From Treponema sp. (lineage in GTDB: Bacteria; Spirochaetota; Spirochaetia; Treponematales; Treponemataceae), in contig JAHAZA010000045.1 of the NCBI GenBank assembly GCA_018385415.1, forward strand, positions 1 through 62,215: a stretch of 62,215 bases of DNA, read 5' to 3'. The translations under genes and the position numbers were made by a program. Below the pieces are notes generated by a model that was not told where the DNA came from, did not search any database, and saw only the letters and a list, made by a program, of their open reading frames with translations. Every line of letters begins with the position of its first letter. The stretch's first letter is position 1. Shown in pieces: positions 44,075-52,955 of the stretch.

Positions 44075-44752
44075 TTGCAGAATAATTTTTATATTTCTGA
44101 ACCTTATTTATTCGCACCCGGCCTTGAGTCTAAAGAAGATTTTAAACTCTGGGCCGAGAATAAAAAGGACATTTCTCTAGAAAAAACTGCACCATCTTTG
44201 AGTTATACAGATGCTTTGTTCCGTCGTCGTTTAAGTCAGTTATCTAAAATGACTGTAGAAGTTGTTCATAATCTTATTGAAACAACTAACATCGACAACA
44301 ATACAAAAATCGTGTTTGTATCGTTCCGCGGTGAAATAGATCGTGAATTCAAATTGAATAAATCAATTATTGAAGACGAAGCTATTTTACCTGCAGGCTT
44401 TTCACTTTCAGTATTTAATGCACCTATCGCGTTGGCAACTATAGCCTGTAAGTTAAAAGCTGGATATAACGCAGTCTTTCCTTCTTATGATAATTTCTAT
44501 GACGGATTAACTTGTGCTTTATCTTCTGTACTTGCCGGCAAACAGGAAAAAATTATTTTTGTTTATGCAGATGAGTTAATTCCAGAGGATTATTCGGAAT
44601 TTGCTCCAAAAGATAAACCACCTGTTGCCTTCTCTGTAATTTTATCAAAATCAAAGCTGGAAAATATAAATTCAGTTGAATATTCATTGTCGGATATTCA
44701 GAAAAATGTTTATGATTTCATTAAGTTTCACATTCAGAAATGCTGGAACTAA
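44075..44752 (+). CDS. Short ketosynthase-like protein (ApeC/chain-length-factor-like)
   Basis: 225 residues matching only the N-terminal half of a thiolase-fold ketosynthase (the Ketoacyl-synt_2 type domain): RRRLSQLSKMTVEVV, IVFVSFRGEIDREF, FSLSVFNAPIALATIACKL and the LSSVLAGKQEKIIFVYADE block. The position of the condensing Cys appears to be Ala/Asn-like (SVFNAPIA), so on its own it is unlikely to condense. In aryl-polyene systems such a CLF-like partner works with a full ketosynthase, which is absent here. The start is TTG (44075) with AGG eight bases upstream. Confidence 0.75.
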   Translation: MQNNFYISEPYLFAPGLESKEDFKLWAENKKDISLEKTAPSLSYTDALFRRRLSQLSKMTVEVVHNLIETTNIDNNTKIVFVSFRGEIDREFKLNKSIIEDEAILPAGFSLSVFNAPIALATIACKLKAGYNAVFPSYDNFYDGLTCALSSVLAGKQEKIIFVYADELIPEDYSEFAPKDKPPVAFSVILSKSKLENINSVEYSLSDIQKNVYDFIKFHIQKCWN

Positions 44753-44774
44753 TAACTATAAGTGAGGTTTTCTC

Positions 44775-45587
44775 ATGAGCAAAAAAATTGACCCTAGATA
44801 TTCACCAGATGATCTTCCAAAGGTAAAAAATCCGTTTTTATATCTCTGGCGCTGTTTCATTAAAATTTTCTGCTATGTTTTTTTTGGAATCGGAACATTT
44901 TTAGTTGTAATTTTCTGCTGGCCTGTACTCCGTCTTGTATGGCATGACAAAGCAACTTTTAAATATAAAGGTCGTATTTTCATTTCCGGCATTTTGAATT
45001 TCTTTGTTCAAACTATGAATTTTTTAAGAATTTCAAGATATCAGGTTGATGATGCAGAAAAGCTAAGAAATCTTAAATCATGCATCGTTGTTGCTAACCA
45101 TCCTTCATTGCTTGATGTTATTTATACATTTGCATTTGTTCGTAATGCTGACTGTATCATCAAGGCCGGATTAAAAAGCAGTCCTGTATCTGGAATTGTA
45201 CGTCCTTTGTACATTTCTAATGATGGTGACTGGGATGAAATGGTAAAAGAAGCAAAGAAATCACTTGATACTGGTGCCAATCTTATTATCTTCCCTGAAG
45301 GTACAAGAACTCCTCGCCATGGAACAAATCAATATAAGAAAGGTGCAGCCCGTATTGCACTTGAAACTGGATGTAATGTTCAGCCTTTGCATATCGGCGG
45401 TGGTGATAAATACGGATTGGGTAAATACGATCCATTCTATAAAGCACATCCAACAAATGCTTATCTGTATAAGTTTACTGTTTTACCACAGATCTCTATG
45501 GATAAATATAAAGGTTTATCTCCAGCAATTGCTGCAAAAAGATTGACCGACGATATGCGTTCTTCTATTGATTCTGTACAAGACTAA
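44775..45587 (+). CDS. PlsC-type 1-acyl-glycerol-phosphate acyltransferase-like protein (APE-like cluster)
   Basis: 270 residues. An N-terminal hydrophobic anchor (about 30-60) is followed by the acyltransferase motif NHPSLLD (His and Asp), then IIFPEGTRTPR and the QPLHIGGG segment. This is the second type of acyltransferase in the locus (the other is LPLAT/HtrB-like). GAGG lies before the ATG. Its 3' end overlaps the convergent histidine-kinase gene by 23 bp. Confidence 0.85.
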   Translation: MSKKIDPRYSPDDLPKVKNPFLYLWRCFIKIFCYVFFGIGTFLVVIFCWPVLRLVWHDKATFKYKGRIFISGILNFFVQTMNFLRISRYQVDDAEKLRNLKSCIVVANHPSLLDVIYTFAFVRNADCIIKAGLKSSPVSGIVRPLYISNDGDWDEMVKEAKKSLDTGANLIIFPEGTRTPRHGTNQYKKGAARIALETGCNVQPLHIGGGDKYGLGKYDPFYKAHPTNAYLYKFTVLPQISMDKYKGLSPAIAAKRLTDDMRSSIDSVQD

Positions 45588-47319
45588 GTACTTTACTTGT
45601 TTCTCGTACAATTTCATCGACTGAGAAAGGTTTGGCGATATGACCGTTCATTCCTCTTTCAGTCGATTTTTTTACGTCTTCGTCAAATGCATTAGCCGTC
45701 ATAGCAATAATAGGAATATTCTTCTTAACATCGCTTTCTAGGTTTCGAATCTTAAATGTTGCATCGTAACCGTTTAATACAGGCATCATGATATCCATGT
45801 AAATCAAATCATAGTACCCGTCATTACTTTCTACCAGCTTATCTACGGCTTGCTGACCATTAACAGCACATTCAACTTTAAATCCAATATCAGAAAAAAG
45901 ACGAGTTGCTATTTCGCGATTTAATTCGTTATCTTCTACAATTAATATGCGCTTTCCTTCAAAGCTTACTGTATTTTTAATTTCATGCTTTAATTCAGTT
46001 TCTTCATTAAAATATTTTGAATCCAGCTTTACGATAAATTCTGAACCCTCATTTACTACACTCTTAACATCAATTGTTCCGCCTAAAGTTTCTACGGCAC
46101 TTTTTGTAATTGCAAGTCCCAGTCCATTTCCTACAATACCACTTGTTGTAGTATCTTTTTCACGCTCAAAGGGATTAAAAATTCGATCAATGAAATATGG
46201 AGAAATTCCTTTACCTTCATCGCGGATTGAAATTGTATAACAGGCAATGTTATTTCCCTTTTCTTCTTCTGAAACTTTAATATATATTTTTCCACCAGCT
46301 TCTTTTGAATATTTTGCAGCGTTAGAAATAAGATTCATCAGGATTTTTTTGATAAGAATCATATCGTTTTCAATGATGTAATGTTGCAGCTCTGAAAAGT
46401 CTGTTTTTAATTCACAATTTTTGCTTTTTATCTGATACTCAAGAATATCTTCGATATCAAAAATTGTTTTTCCAAGATTAAACTTTATTTTTTCATTAGT
46501 TATTATTCCTTGTTCAATCTTCTGCATATCAAGTACATCATTTATAAGACTCAATAAATATTCACTTGATGTAGCAATTTTCTCAAGACACATCTGAACA
46601 CTTTCTTTATTATCAATATCCTGTTGAGCAATTCGTGTAAAACCAATAATTGCGTTCATTGGTGTACGAATATCGTGAGACATATTAGAAAGGAATGTGG
46701 ACTTAGCTTCAGTTGCTTTCTTTACTTCATCGTAAGCATTCTGAATTTTTTTATTCTGTCTTTTATAACTTATTGTTTGGAATTTATAGATTACTACAAT
46801 GATGATTCCAACAAACATCATCGATTGGGCAACGTCAATTCCGATTTTCCACTGTGAACCTTCATAAACATTTTTTACAAACTCAGGGTGAAAAGTCGAA
46901 TAAATAATTGAAAATGCAAGAATCGTTAAGCTAATACAAAAAAGTATTATACTCAACTTTCCCTGTAAAAAAACAAAAGGAACAATAAGAACCAGCAGAA
47001 TCCACAATGACATTCCACTTGAAACACCGCCGAAAGTATAAAAAAGAATAATAAAGAAAAATAAAGCACCAAAAACGGCCAAAATTCCGGCCATTTCGTG
47101 GTGTTTGAATTTATTTTCAATGATTAAAATAACTGCTGTATAAACCATTGAAATAATGAGAATAATATTTGAAGTTATTCCTGTTCCAAGTGCAATTGAA
47201 ATAATAGTTGAAGGTACACCTCCAACCAGGAGACATATAAGAAAAAGATTAAGTAATTTTCTATCCAGAGAATCCGAACTATCAATGAATTTGTTAAATT
47301 GTGCCGATAATTTTCCCAT
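45565..47319 (-). CDS. Membrane hybrid sensor histidine kinase
   Basis: 584 residues. Five to six membrane segments occupy residues about 20-180 without a large periplasmic domain. Then HisKA with the phosphorylated His215 in SNMSHDIRTPMNAI, HATPase with NLISNAAKY, DEGKGIS and GNGLGLAITK, and a C-terminal receiver domain (ILIVEDNE; acceptor Asp in YMDIMMPVLNG). No separate regulator or DNA-binding output is adjacent, so its phosphorelay target is elsewhere. A perfect TATAAT (47331-47326) lies six bases before the ATG and no Shine-Dalgarno is present. Confidence 0.9.
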   Translation of the reverse strand: MGKLSAQFNKFIDSSDSLDRKLLNLFLICLLVGGVPSTIISIALGTGITSNIILIISMVYTAVILIIENKFKHHEMAGILAVFGALFFFIILFYTFGGVSSGMSLWILLVLIVPFVFLQGKLSIILFCISLTILAFSIIYSTFHPEFVKNVYEGSQWKIGIDVAQSMMFVGIIIVVIYKFQTISYKRQNKKIQNAYDEVKKATEAKSTFLSNMSHDIRTPMNAIIGFTRIAQQDIDNKESVQMCLEKIATSSEYLLSLINDVLDMQKIEQGIITNEKIKFNLGKTIFDIEDILEYQIKSKNCELKTDFSELQHYIIENDMILIKKILMNLISNAAKYSKEAGGKIYIKVSEEEKGNNIACYTISIRDEGKGISPYFIDRIFNPFEREKDTTTSGIVGNGLGLAITKSAVETLGGTIDVKSVVNEGSEFIVKLDSKYFNEETELKHEIKNTVSFEGKRILIVEDNELNREIATRLFSDIGFKVECAVNGQQAVDKLVESNDGYYDLIYMDIMMPVLNGYDATFKIRNLESDVKKNIPIIAMTANAFDEDVKKSTERGMNGHIAKPFSVDEIVRETSKVLSLVQNQ

Positions 47320-47342
47320 ATTAAAATTATAACATGGATTTT

Positions 47343-47642
47343 TTATTTGTGGCTTTTTTTCTTATCTGCTTCTTTTTCTTCGTTTTCTTTATAAAGAATT
47401 GCTATATTACCAATGATTCTAACAAGACCAGCTTCACAGGTGTTTGCAATTTCTTCTGCCAGCTTCTGCTTGTCTTCTTTATATTCATTGAATTTGATTT
47501 TAATCAATTCATGTGCTTTTAAAGATTCTGCGATTTTTCCCATTACGCCGTCTGTTACACCAGCCTGTCCGATGATTACAACAGGTTTTAATTCATGTGC
47601 CTGAGCACTTAATGCTTTTCTCTGTGCGCTTGTTAATTCCAT
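47343..47642 (-). CDS. yhbY: YhbY-family (CRM domain) RNA-binding protein
   Basis: 99 residues, single CRM domain: LTSAQRKALSAQAHELKPVVIIGQAGVTDGVMGKIAE with the GxxG-like RNA loop. E. coli YhbY associates with pre-50S ribosomal subunits. Promoter TTGAGT-17-TAATAT ends seven bases before the ATG and no Shine-Dalgarno is seen, so initiation is likely leaderless. Confidence 0.88.
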   Translation of the reverse strand: MELTSAQRKALSAQAHELKPVVIIGQAGVTDGVMGKIAESLKAHELIKIKFNEYKEDKQKLAEEIANTCEAGLVRIIGNIAILYKENEEKEADKKKSHK

Positions 47643-47649
47643 AGATGTT

Positions 47650-47678
47650 ATATTACAAGATTATTGCCATAAACTCAA
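47650..47678 (-). promoter_or_regulatory. yhbY promoter placed for leaderless initiation
   Basis: TTGAGT (47678-47673), 17-bp spacer, TAATAT (47655-47650), seven bases to the ATG at 47642, on the minus strand. Confidence 0.55.
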
Positions 47679-47742
47679 CGCAGTTTTATAATTTCATTAT
47701 GTTGAACAACTAAACACTTGGATCATCCCTTTACTGTTTATT

Positions 47743-48405
47743 ATGGAAAAAATTAATTACCAGAAACAACTTGATATTATTCTTGAAAGTGTTTCGAAAC
47801 AAAATATAAAACCTTCTCTTTTACTCCATGCATGCTGCGGACCATGTTCTTCTTATGTGCTGGAATATTTGATGAAGTATTTTGACATCACAATATATTT
47901 TTACAATCCTAATATTCATCCCGAAGCAGAATATGTACGACGTCTTAATGAACTGAAAACTTTTCTTCCTAGATTTGATAAAGACAAGTTAGCTTGTCTT
48001 TATGAAGAAAATTACAATCCTGAGGAATTTTTTAAGGCCGTAAATACAGAAATTGATACAGAGCTTAAAACCGAAAGCGAAAAAGGTGAACGATGCCGCC
48101 GTTGCTATAAATTCCGTATGGAAAAAGCTTATGACTTTGCCATCAGGAATAATTTTGACTGGTTTACCACAACCTTAAGCATAAGCCCTTTTAAAGACGC
48201 CCAAAAAATCAATGTAATCGGACAGGATTTACAGAAACAAAATGAAAACGGGCCAAAATTCCTTACAAGCGATTTTAAGAAGAAAGGTGGGTTTAAACGC
48301 AGTCTTGAGCTTAGCGAGGAATATGGATTATACCGCCAGGATTACTGCGGATGTATTTTTTCAAAGCAAAATATGGGCAAACTGCCACATTCAGCCGATA
48401 ATTAA
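47743..48405 (+). CDS. queH: Epoxyqueuosine reductase QueH
   Basis: A 220-residue Fe-S enzyme (former DUF208) reducing epoxyqueuosine to queuosine in tRNA, an alternative to QueG. The Cys ligands are visible: HACCGPCS near residue 28, GERCRRCYKFRM, and YCGCIFS near the end. It lies four bases before the N-acetylglutamate synthase gene and is probably co-transcribed with it. Confidence 0.92.
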   Translation: MEKINYQKQLDIILESVSKQNIKPSLLLHACCGPCSSYVLEYLMKYFDITIYFYNPNIHPEAEYVRRLNELKTFLPRFDKDKLACLYEENYNPEEFFKAVNTEIDTELKTESEKGERCRRCYKFRMEKAYDFAIRNNFDWFTTTLSISPFKDAQKINVIGQDLQKQNENGPKFLTSDFKKKGGFKRSLELSEEYGLYRQDYCGCIFSKQNMGKLPHSADN

Positions 48406-48409
48406 AAAT

Positions 48410-49765
48410 ATGCACGAAATATCACAAAAAGCCAGACAGATCAGAGACGTTATCCGCTACCTTAAAGTATTCAAAAACGCGGTTACCGTCATTTATATCG
48501 ACGATGAAATCATTAATTCTCCAATGCTGCCATCTCATATCCATGATATCAGCCTTATCCACGAAAGCGGAATCAATGTTGTTATCGTTCCAGGCTGCAG
48601 AAAAAGAATAAATGAAATTCTTTCACAGGCTGATATTTCATGGTCCATCAAAAATGGTGTAAGAATATCATCTCCAGAATCAATGCCACTTATAAAAATG
48701 GCAGCTTTTGATGTTTCAAACACAATCATGACTTCTCTTTCTGGAGAAAAAAAATCCGCCGTAATTGGAAACTGGGTAAAAGCCCGAGGCATGGGTGTTA
48801 TTGACGGAATTGATTACGGAACAACAGGACAAATCGAAAGCATCGCAACTTCCTCTATAAAGGAAATTCTTAACGACGGATTTATTCCGATTTTGCCATG
48901 TATTGGATGGAGTGCAACCGGTAAACCTTACAATATTTCTTCACTTACACTGGCAACAGAAATTGCAATCAATCTTGAAGCTGACAAGCTTTTCTATATT
49001 TTACCGGATACTGAAATCAATCCTGATACCTTCAAAATTCCTTCTGAATTGTCTTTGACTGCAGAAAATAATATTCCTGCAATGAATATTCAGGAACTTT
49101 CGTCACTTATTGATTTAAATAAAGATTCTATCAAAAAATCTGCCGGCAATGGTTCTGATATTACTAAACAAGAAAAGCTTCTGACTTTGTTTAACCTTGC
49201 AAAAGATGCCTGCTCTAAAAAAGTTTCTCGTATTCACATTCTTGACGGTTCTATCGACGGTATTCTTCCATGTGAAATTTTCTCCAGCATTGGTTCTGGA
49301 ACAATGATTTATAACGATGAATATTCCGGATTCAGAGCAATGACATTAAACGATATATCAAGTGTTCTTTCTTTGATGGATCCATTTGTTAAGAAAGGAA
49401 TTTTGCTTCCTCGTACAAAGGCAAGCTTTACCGAAAAGGTTGATGAATACGTTGTATACCAGGTTGACGGTGGTATTCACGCATGTGCAAGTCTTCATAA
49501 TTATGATGGTAAGCAGGCAGAAATTGCAGGCGTTGCAGTTGATGAATCCTACAGCAAGCTGGGAATCGGTGTTAAGCTCATGAACTATCTTATGGCTAAG
49601 GCTAAAGATAAAGGTCTAGAATCAGTGTTTGTTCTTACAACTCAGACTGCAGACTGGTTTGAAAAGCTGGGATTTAAATCTGATAGTATAGAAAGCATTC
49701 CTGAGGACCGTAGAAAAATCTGGACTCCTGAACGTAATTCTAAAGTTCTTCGTATTAATCTTTAA
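48410..49765 (+). CDS. argA: N-acetylglutamate synthase (kinase-like plus GNAT domain)
   Basis: 451 residues; catalyses the first step of arginine synthesis, acetylating glutamate from acetyl-CoA. The N-terminal two-thirds is an amino-acid-kinase-like domain (VTVIYIDDEIIN, VVIVPGCRKRINEIL, MGVIDGIDYGTTG), and the C-terminal third a GNAT domain (IAGVAVDESYSKLGIGVKLMNYLMAKA, VFVLTTQTADWFEKLGF). The ATG at 48410 starts four bases after queH; an upstream in-frame extension inside queH is unlikely. No other arginine gene is adjacent. Confidence 0.87.
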   Translation: MHEISQKARQIRDVIRYLKVFKNAVTVIYIDDEIINSPMLPSHIHDISLIHESGINVVIVPGCRKRINEILSQADISWSIKNGVRISSPESMPLIKMAAFDVSNTIMTSLSGEKKSAVIGNWVKARGMGVIDGIDYGTTGQIESIATSSIKEILNDGFIPILPCIGWSATGKPYNISSLTLATEIAINLEADKLFYILPDTEINPDTFKIPSELSLTAENNIPAMNIQELSSLIDLNKDSIKKSAGNGSDITKQEKLLTLFNLAKDACSKKVSRIHILDGSIDGILPCEIFSSIGSGTMIYNDEYSGFRAMTLNDISSVLSLMDPFVKKGILLPRTKASFTEKVDEYVVYQVDGGIHACASLHNYDGKQAEIAGVAVDESYSKLGIGVKLMNYLMAKAKDKGLESVFVLTTQTADWFEKLGFKSDSIESIPEDRRKIWTPERNSKVLRINL

Positions 49766-49801
49766 TTTTTTATCGTAATTAATTCTATAACTAATTTATA
49801 A

Positions 49802-49846
49802 AAAATGCCCGATGTATTTGAATTATAAAAATACATCGAGCATTTT
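49802..49846. terminator. Bidirectional terminator after argA
   Basis: AAAATGCCCGATGTATTT pairs with AAATACATCGAGCATTTT with one mismatch. It serves argA and possibly the end of tex. Confidence 0.8.
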
Positions 49847-49951
49847 GTTTAGCAGTAGCTTTACTATTCAAAGCTCTAACTGCTTATATTATGCTAAGTT
49901 TTCTTAACTTTAATATTTTTATATTAAATGCCAAGTATTCTTTGCATTAAT

Positions 49952-52339
49952 TTATTTCTTCAACAAAGCAGCAAATGGATTGTAGCTCATTCCATCATCG
50001 CTTCCCTGATACTGACGCTGACCGCCGCGGTTTTCACTGCGAGGCTTCTGGTTACCGTCAGTTTTTGGTTTACTGCCAGCAGCTCCTTTTTTAACAACTA
50101 CGATTTTCTTTGCGCCTGCTGGCTTTGCATCCGAAGCATTGCCTGTTGTTTCTGCACGGCTTGCAGCGTCGCTTTTAAGTGAAAGACTGATACGGCGGCG
50201 GTCCATATCCAAACCTATGATTGTAAACTCGTGAACATCACCAACTTTACAAACTTCCATTGGATCTTTAACAAAGCTGTCACTCAATTCAGATACGTGA
50301 ATCAAGCCTGTTTCATGAAGACCGATGTCAACGAAAGCACCAAAATCTACTACGTTCTTAATCTTTCCGGTTACCTTCATTCCTGCTTTGAGATCTTCAA
50401 ACTGAACTACGCCTTTCTGCATGATTGGAGCTGGATATCCGTCACGTGGGTCACGGTTTGGTTTCTGAAGTTCTTCTACGATATCGTTAACTGTTGTTTC
50501 ACCGATGCCGTATTTTTCTGCGATTTTCTTGATTAAGTCAGAAGGAATTTTTTCACCTTTCTGAATCAATGGAAGAACTTCGCGGGCTGCATCATAGTTT
50601 TCTGGGTGAACCCAAGTGTTGTCCAATGGATCAGAACTTTCTGCAATCTTAAGGAATCCGGCACACTGTTCAAATGCTTTTGGTCCAAGTCCTGGAACTT
50701 TCTTAAGATCTTCGCGGCTTGTGATTTTTCCATTTGCGTCGCGGTATGCTACAATTTTCTTTGCAGTTGTTTTATTGATTCCTGATACATAGCTTAAGAG
50801 CATGTATGATGCTGTATTGAGGTTTACACCTACATTGTTAACTACAGAACTTACAACTTCATCAAGCTGCTCTGCAAGCTTTTTCTGGTTAACGTCATGC
50901 TGGTAAAGACCAACACCGATTGCCTTTGGATCAATCTTAACAAGTTCTGCAAGTGGATCCTGAAGACGGCGGCCCATTGAAATTGCACCACGAACCATAA
51001 CATCAAGGTCAGGGAATTCTTCTGTTGCAACAGGTGAAGCAGAATAAACTGAAGCACCTGATTCATCAACTACTGTGTATTTAACATCTGCATCAGAATA
51101 ATTTTCGCTGATTACTTTTGATACGATTTCCTGAACTTCGTGACTTCCTGTTCCGTTACCAACTGCAAGAACCTGAATGTCGTATTTATCGATTGCTTCG
51201 TTGATAAGATCGTAAGCTTCTTTTGGATTGATTTCCTGATATATTTTGAAGAAGCCAAGGTATTTACCAGTTTCGTCCAAGGCTGCACATTTTGTTCCAT
51301 TGCGGTAACCTGGGTCAACGCCAAGAACACGGCTGCCTTTGATTGGCTGTGTCATCAGAAGGTTTTTAAGGTTCTCACTGAATACGCCGATTCCGTGATT
51401 GTCTGCTTCGTCTGCTTCGTCACTACGGATTTCGCGTAACACTGCTGGTGAAAGAAGACGAACAACTCCGTCTTCAATGGCAGCCTTGTGGTATTCGTTG
51501 TGAATGTCCGCTTTCTTCTGAAGGTCAGCAACTGCAGCTTCTACATCTACATCGATTGTTACATCGAGAGCGCCTTCGCGTTCTGCACGGTTGATGGCAA
51601 GAATGCGGTGTGGCTTAAGCTGATCCAATGGTTCAGAATAATCCCAGTACATCTGGTATGTAGAAGTTTTCTGAGCCTGTTCTTCTGTCTGTCCTTCTGG
51701 AACAATTCCCTTTGTGACAATGTTTCCTGTTGCCATGTACAAGCTGTGAATTGCTTCACGATTTTTTGTTTCCTGGCTGACGCGTTCTGCAATGATGTCT
51801 TTTGCACCATCGAGAGCATCTTTTACTGTTTCAACATTTAGGGCTTTATCTTCGTTGTCTGTCTTGATATATTTTTCTGCTTCTTTTTCGATAGCAGCAT
51901 CGTTCATTTCAAGCATTGCGTCAGCCAATGGTTCAAGACCTTTTTCTGCTGCAACCATTCCGCGTGTTTTCTTTTTTTTCTTGAATGGCGCCCAGAGATC
52001 TTCAAGGGCTGTCAAAGTTGTTGCTGACATTGCAGCATTGTAAAGGGAATCAGTAAGTTTACCTTGATTGAAAATTCCTTTTACGATTTCAAGACGGCGC
52101 TCTTCAAGATTCTTGTAAGACTTGAAAAGGTGGTCAACGCTTGTAACTGCAACTTCGTCAAGATTGTCAGTTTTTTCCTTGCGGTAACGGCTGATAAATG
52201 CAACTGTACATCCTTCTTCGAAAAGAGAGATAACAGCACTAACCTGATTAACACGAATGTTTAATTCTGTGGCAATCTTTTTCATAATGTCGACTTCGTT
52301 AACAACTAACGCGTCGATCTGTTCTTGTGTAAATTCCAT
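49952..52339 (-). CDS. tex: Tex-family transcription accessory/RNA-binding protein
   Basis: 795 residues, standard length. The N-terminal helical Tex region (SRYRKEKTDNLDEV) is followed by the YqgF-like RNase-H fold (VLGVDPGYRNGTKCA), helix-hairpin-helix repeats (NLNTASYMLLSYVSGI, KVPGLGPKAFEQCAGFL) and an S1 RNA-binding domain (GMKVTGKIKNVVDFGAFVDIGLHETGLIHVSEL). A Lys/Ala/Gly-rich tail follows. The family acts in transcription/RNA metabolism, but its exact role is not settled. TAGAAT lies nine bases before the ATG without a Shine-Dalgarno. Confidence 0.95.
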   Translation of the reverse strand: MEFTQEQIDALVVNEVDIMKKIATELNIRVNQVSAVISLFEEGCTVAFISRYRKEKTDNLDEVAVTSVDHLFKSYKNLEERRLEIVKGIFNQGKLTDSLYNAAMSATTLTALEDLWAPFKKKKKTRGMVAAEKGLEPLADAMLEMNDAAIEKEAEKYIKTDNEDKALNVETVKDALDGAKDIIAERVSQETKNREAIHSLYMATGNIVTKGIVPEGQTEEQAQKTSTYQMYWDYSEPLDQLKPHRILAINRAEREGALDVTIDVDVEAAVADLQKKADIHNEYHKAAIEDGVVRLLSPAVLREIRSDEADEADNHGIGVFSENLKNLLMTQPIKGSRVLGVDPGYRNGTKCAALDETGKYLGFFKIYQEINPKEAYDLINEAIDKYDIQVLAVGNGTGSHEVQEIVSKVISENYSDADVKYTVVDESGASVYSASPVATEEFPDLDVMVRGAISMGRRLQDPLAELVKIDPKAIGVGLYQHDVNQKKLAEQLDEVVSSVVNNVGVNLNTASYMLLSYVSGINKTTAKKIVAYRDANGKITSREDLKKVPGLGPKAFEQCAGFLKIAESSDPLDNTWVHPENYDAAREVLPLIQKGEKIPSDLIKKIAEKYGIGETTVNDIVEELQKPNRDPRDGYPAPIMQKGVVQFEDLKAGMKVTGKIKNVVDFGAFVDIGLHETGLIHVSELSDSFVKDPMEVCKVGDVHEFTIIGLDMDRRRISLSLKSDAASRAETTGNASDAKPAGAKKIVVVKKGAAGSKPKTDGNQKPRSENRGGQRQYQGSDDGMSYNPFAALLKK

Positions 52340-52533
52340 AGTGTGATGATTCTACTCCAAAATTCATTTTGTTTAAAGTATAGTGGAATATTTTCATTCG
52401 AGTTGGAATTTTCGAAAAAGTCCTTACAAATATTAAACTCAACAAGCGTATTGTGATTATTTTCTCCAGTTTTCAGTTAAGTTCTTCGTGAGTTATACAG
52501 TCAACATCCCAGAAAGCTGGCTTCTGGTTTTTC

Positions 52534-52586
52534 TTGACAAGTTTTCTTTGCTCTATTATTATTTTATTAATAGACAAGAAAACTTG
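52534..52586 (+). promoter_or_regulatory. Promoter and dyad operator of the XRE regulator gene
   Basis: A consensus promoter, TTGACA (52534-52539), 17 bp, TATTAT (52557-52562), is bracketed by a perfect 11-bp inverted repeat: CAAGTTTTCTT (52538-52548) overlapping the -35 and AAGAAAACTTG (52576-52586) just past the start point. This suits autorepression by the small HTH protein encoded immediately downstream. Confidence 0.65.
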
Positions 52587-52606
52587 GCTTTATTGGAGAT
52601 GAATTT

Positions 52607-52846
52607 ATGAATACTGAACTTCCACTAAAAAACAATGTTAAAGATGTACGCCTCGATTTAAATATAACTCAGGCAGAACTTGCTGAAACTGTTGGCGTTT
52701 CTCGCAATACAATTGTATCAATCGAAAATGGTCGTTATTGTCCAAGTGCAAAACTGGCTCTTCAGATTTGCATTGCATTGAATAAAAAATTTGAAGAGCT
52801 CTTTTTCTTTGAAAATGATGAATCTGAAAAAACAACTGAAATCTAA
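52607..52846 (+). CDS. Small XRE-family HTH transcriptional regulator
   Basis: 79 residues, almost only a helix-turn-helix of the Cro/C1 type: VRLDLNITQAELAETVGVSRNTIVSIENGRYCPSAKLALQICIAL, followed by an acidic tail. Members of this short group (YozG-like) often regulate themselves or a neighbour. GGAG lies before the ATG. An operator-like dyad at its own promoter and another dyad at its 3' end (52845-52872) are candidate binding sites. No toxin-like partner gene is adjacent. Confidence 0.88.
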   Translation: MNTELPLKNNVKDVRLDLNITQAELAETVGVSRNTIVSIENGRYCPSAKLALQICIALNKKFEELFFFENDESEKTTEI

Positions 52847-52872
52847 TTTGACTAACGCTCGGTAGTCAAATT
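52845..52872. promoter_or_regulatory. Palindrome at the 3' end of the XRE gene
   Basis: AATTTGACTA (52845-52854), 8-bp centre ACGCTCGG, TAGTCAAATT (52863-52872): perfect 10-bp arms beginning at the stop codon. The centre (CCGAGCGT on the other strand) resembles the CCGAACGA-type dyads near 8.68, 55.05 and 55.85 kb. It may be an operator or an RNA hairpin preceding the terminator. Confidence 0.45.
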
Positions 52873-52880
52873 GATAAAAA

Positions 52881-52917
52881 AAATGGCGATGGATTATTGT
52901 TCTAATCCGTCGCCATT
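52881..52917. terminator. Bidirectional terminator between the XRE and GerMN genes
   Basis: AAATGGCGATGGATTA pairs with TAATCCGTCGCCATTT with one mismatch, flanked by A and T runs, between convergent genes. Confidence 0.85.
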
Positions 52918-52955
52918 TTTTTGTGCTCTGATCTTTTGGATAATTATAATTTCAA

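Noticed and set aside
52509..52533. Hairpin CCAGAA/TTCTGG plus T run as the end of a small RNA upstream of the XRE gene
   Set aside because: The stem is only six base pairs and I found no convincing promoter in the preceding 150 bp; left unannotated.
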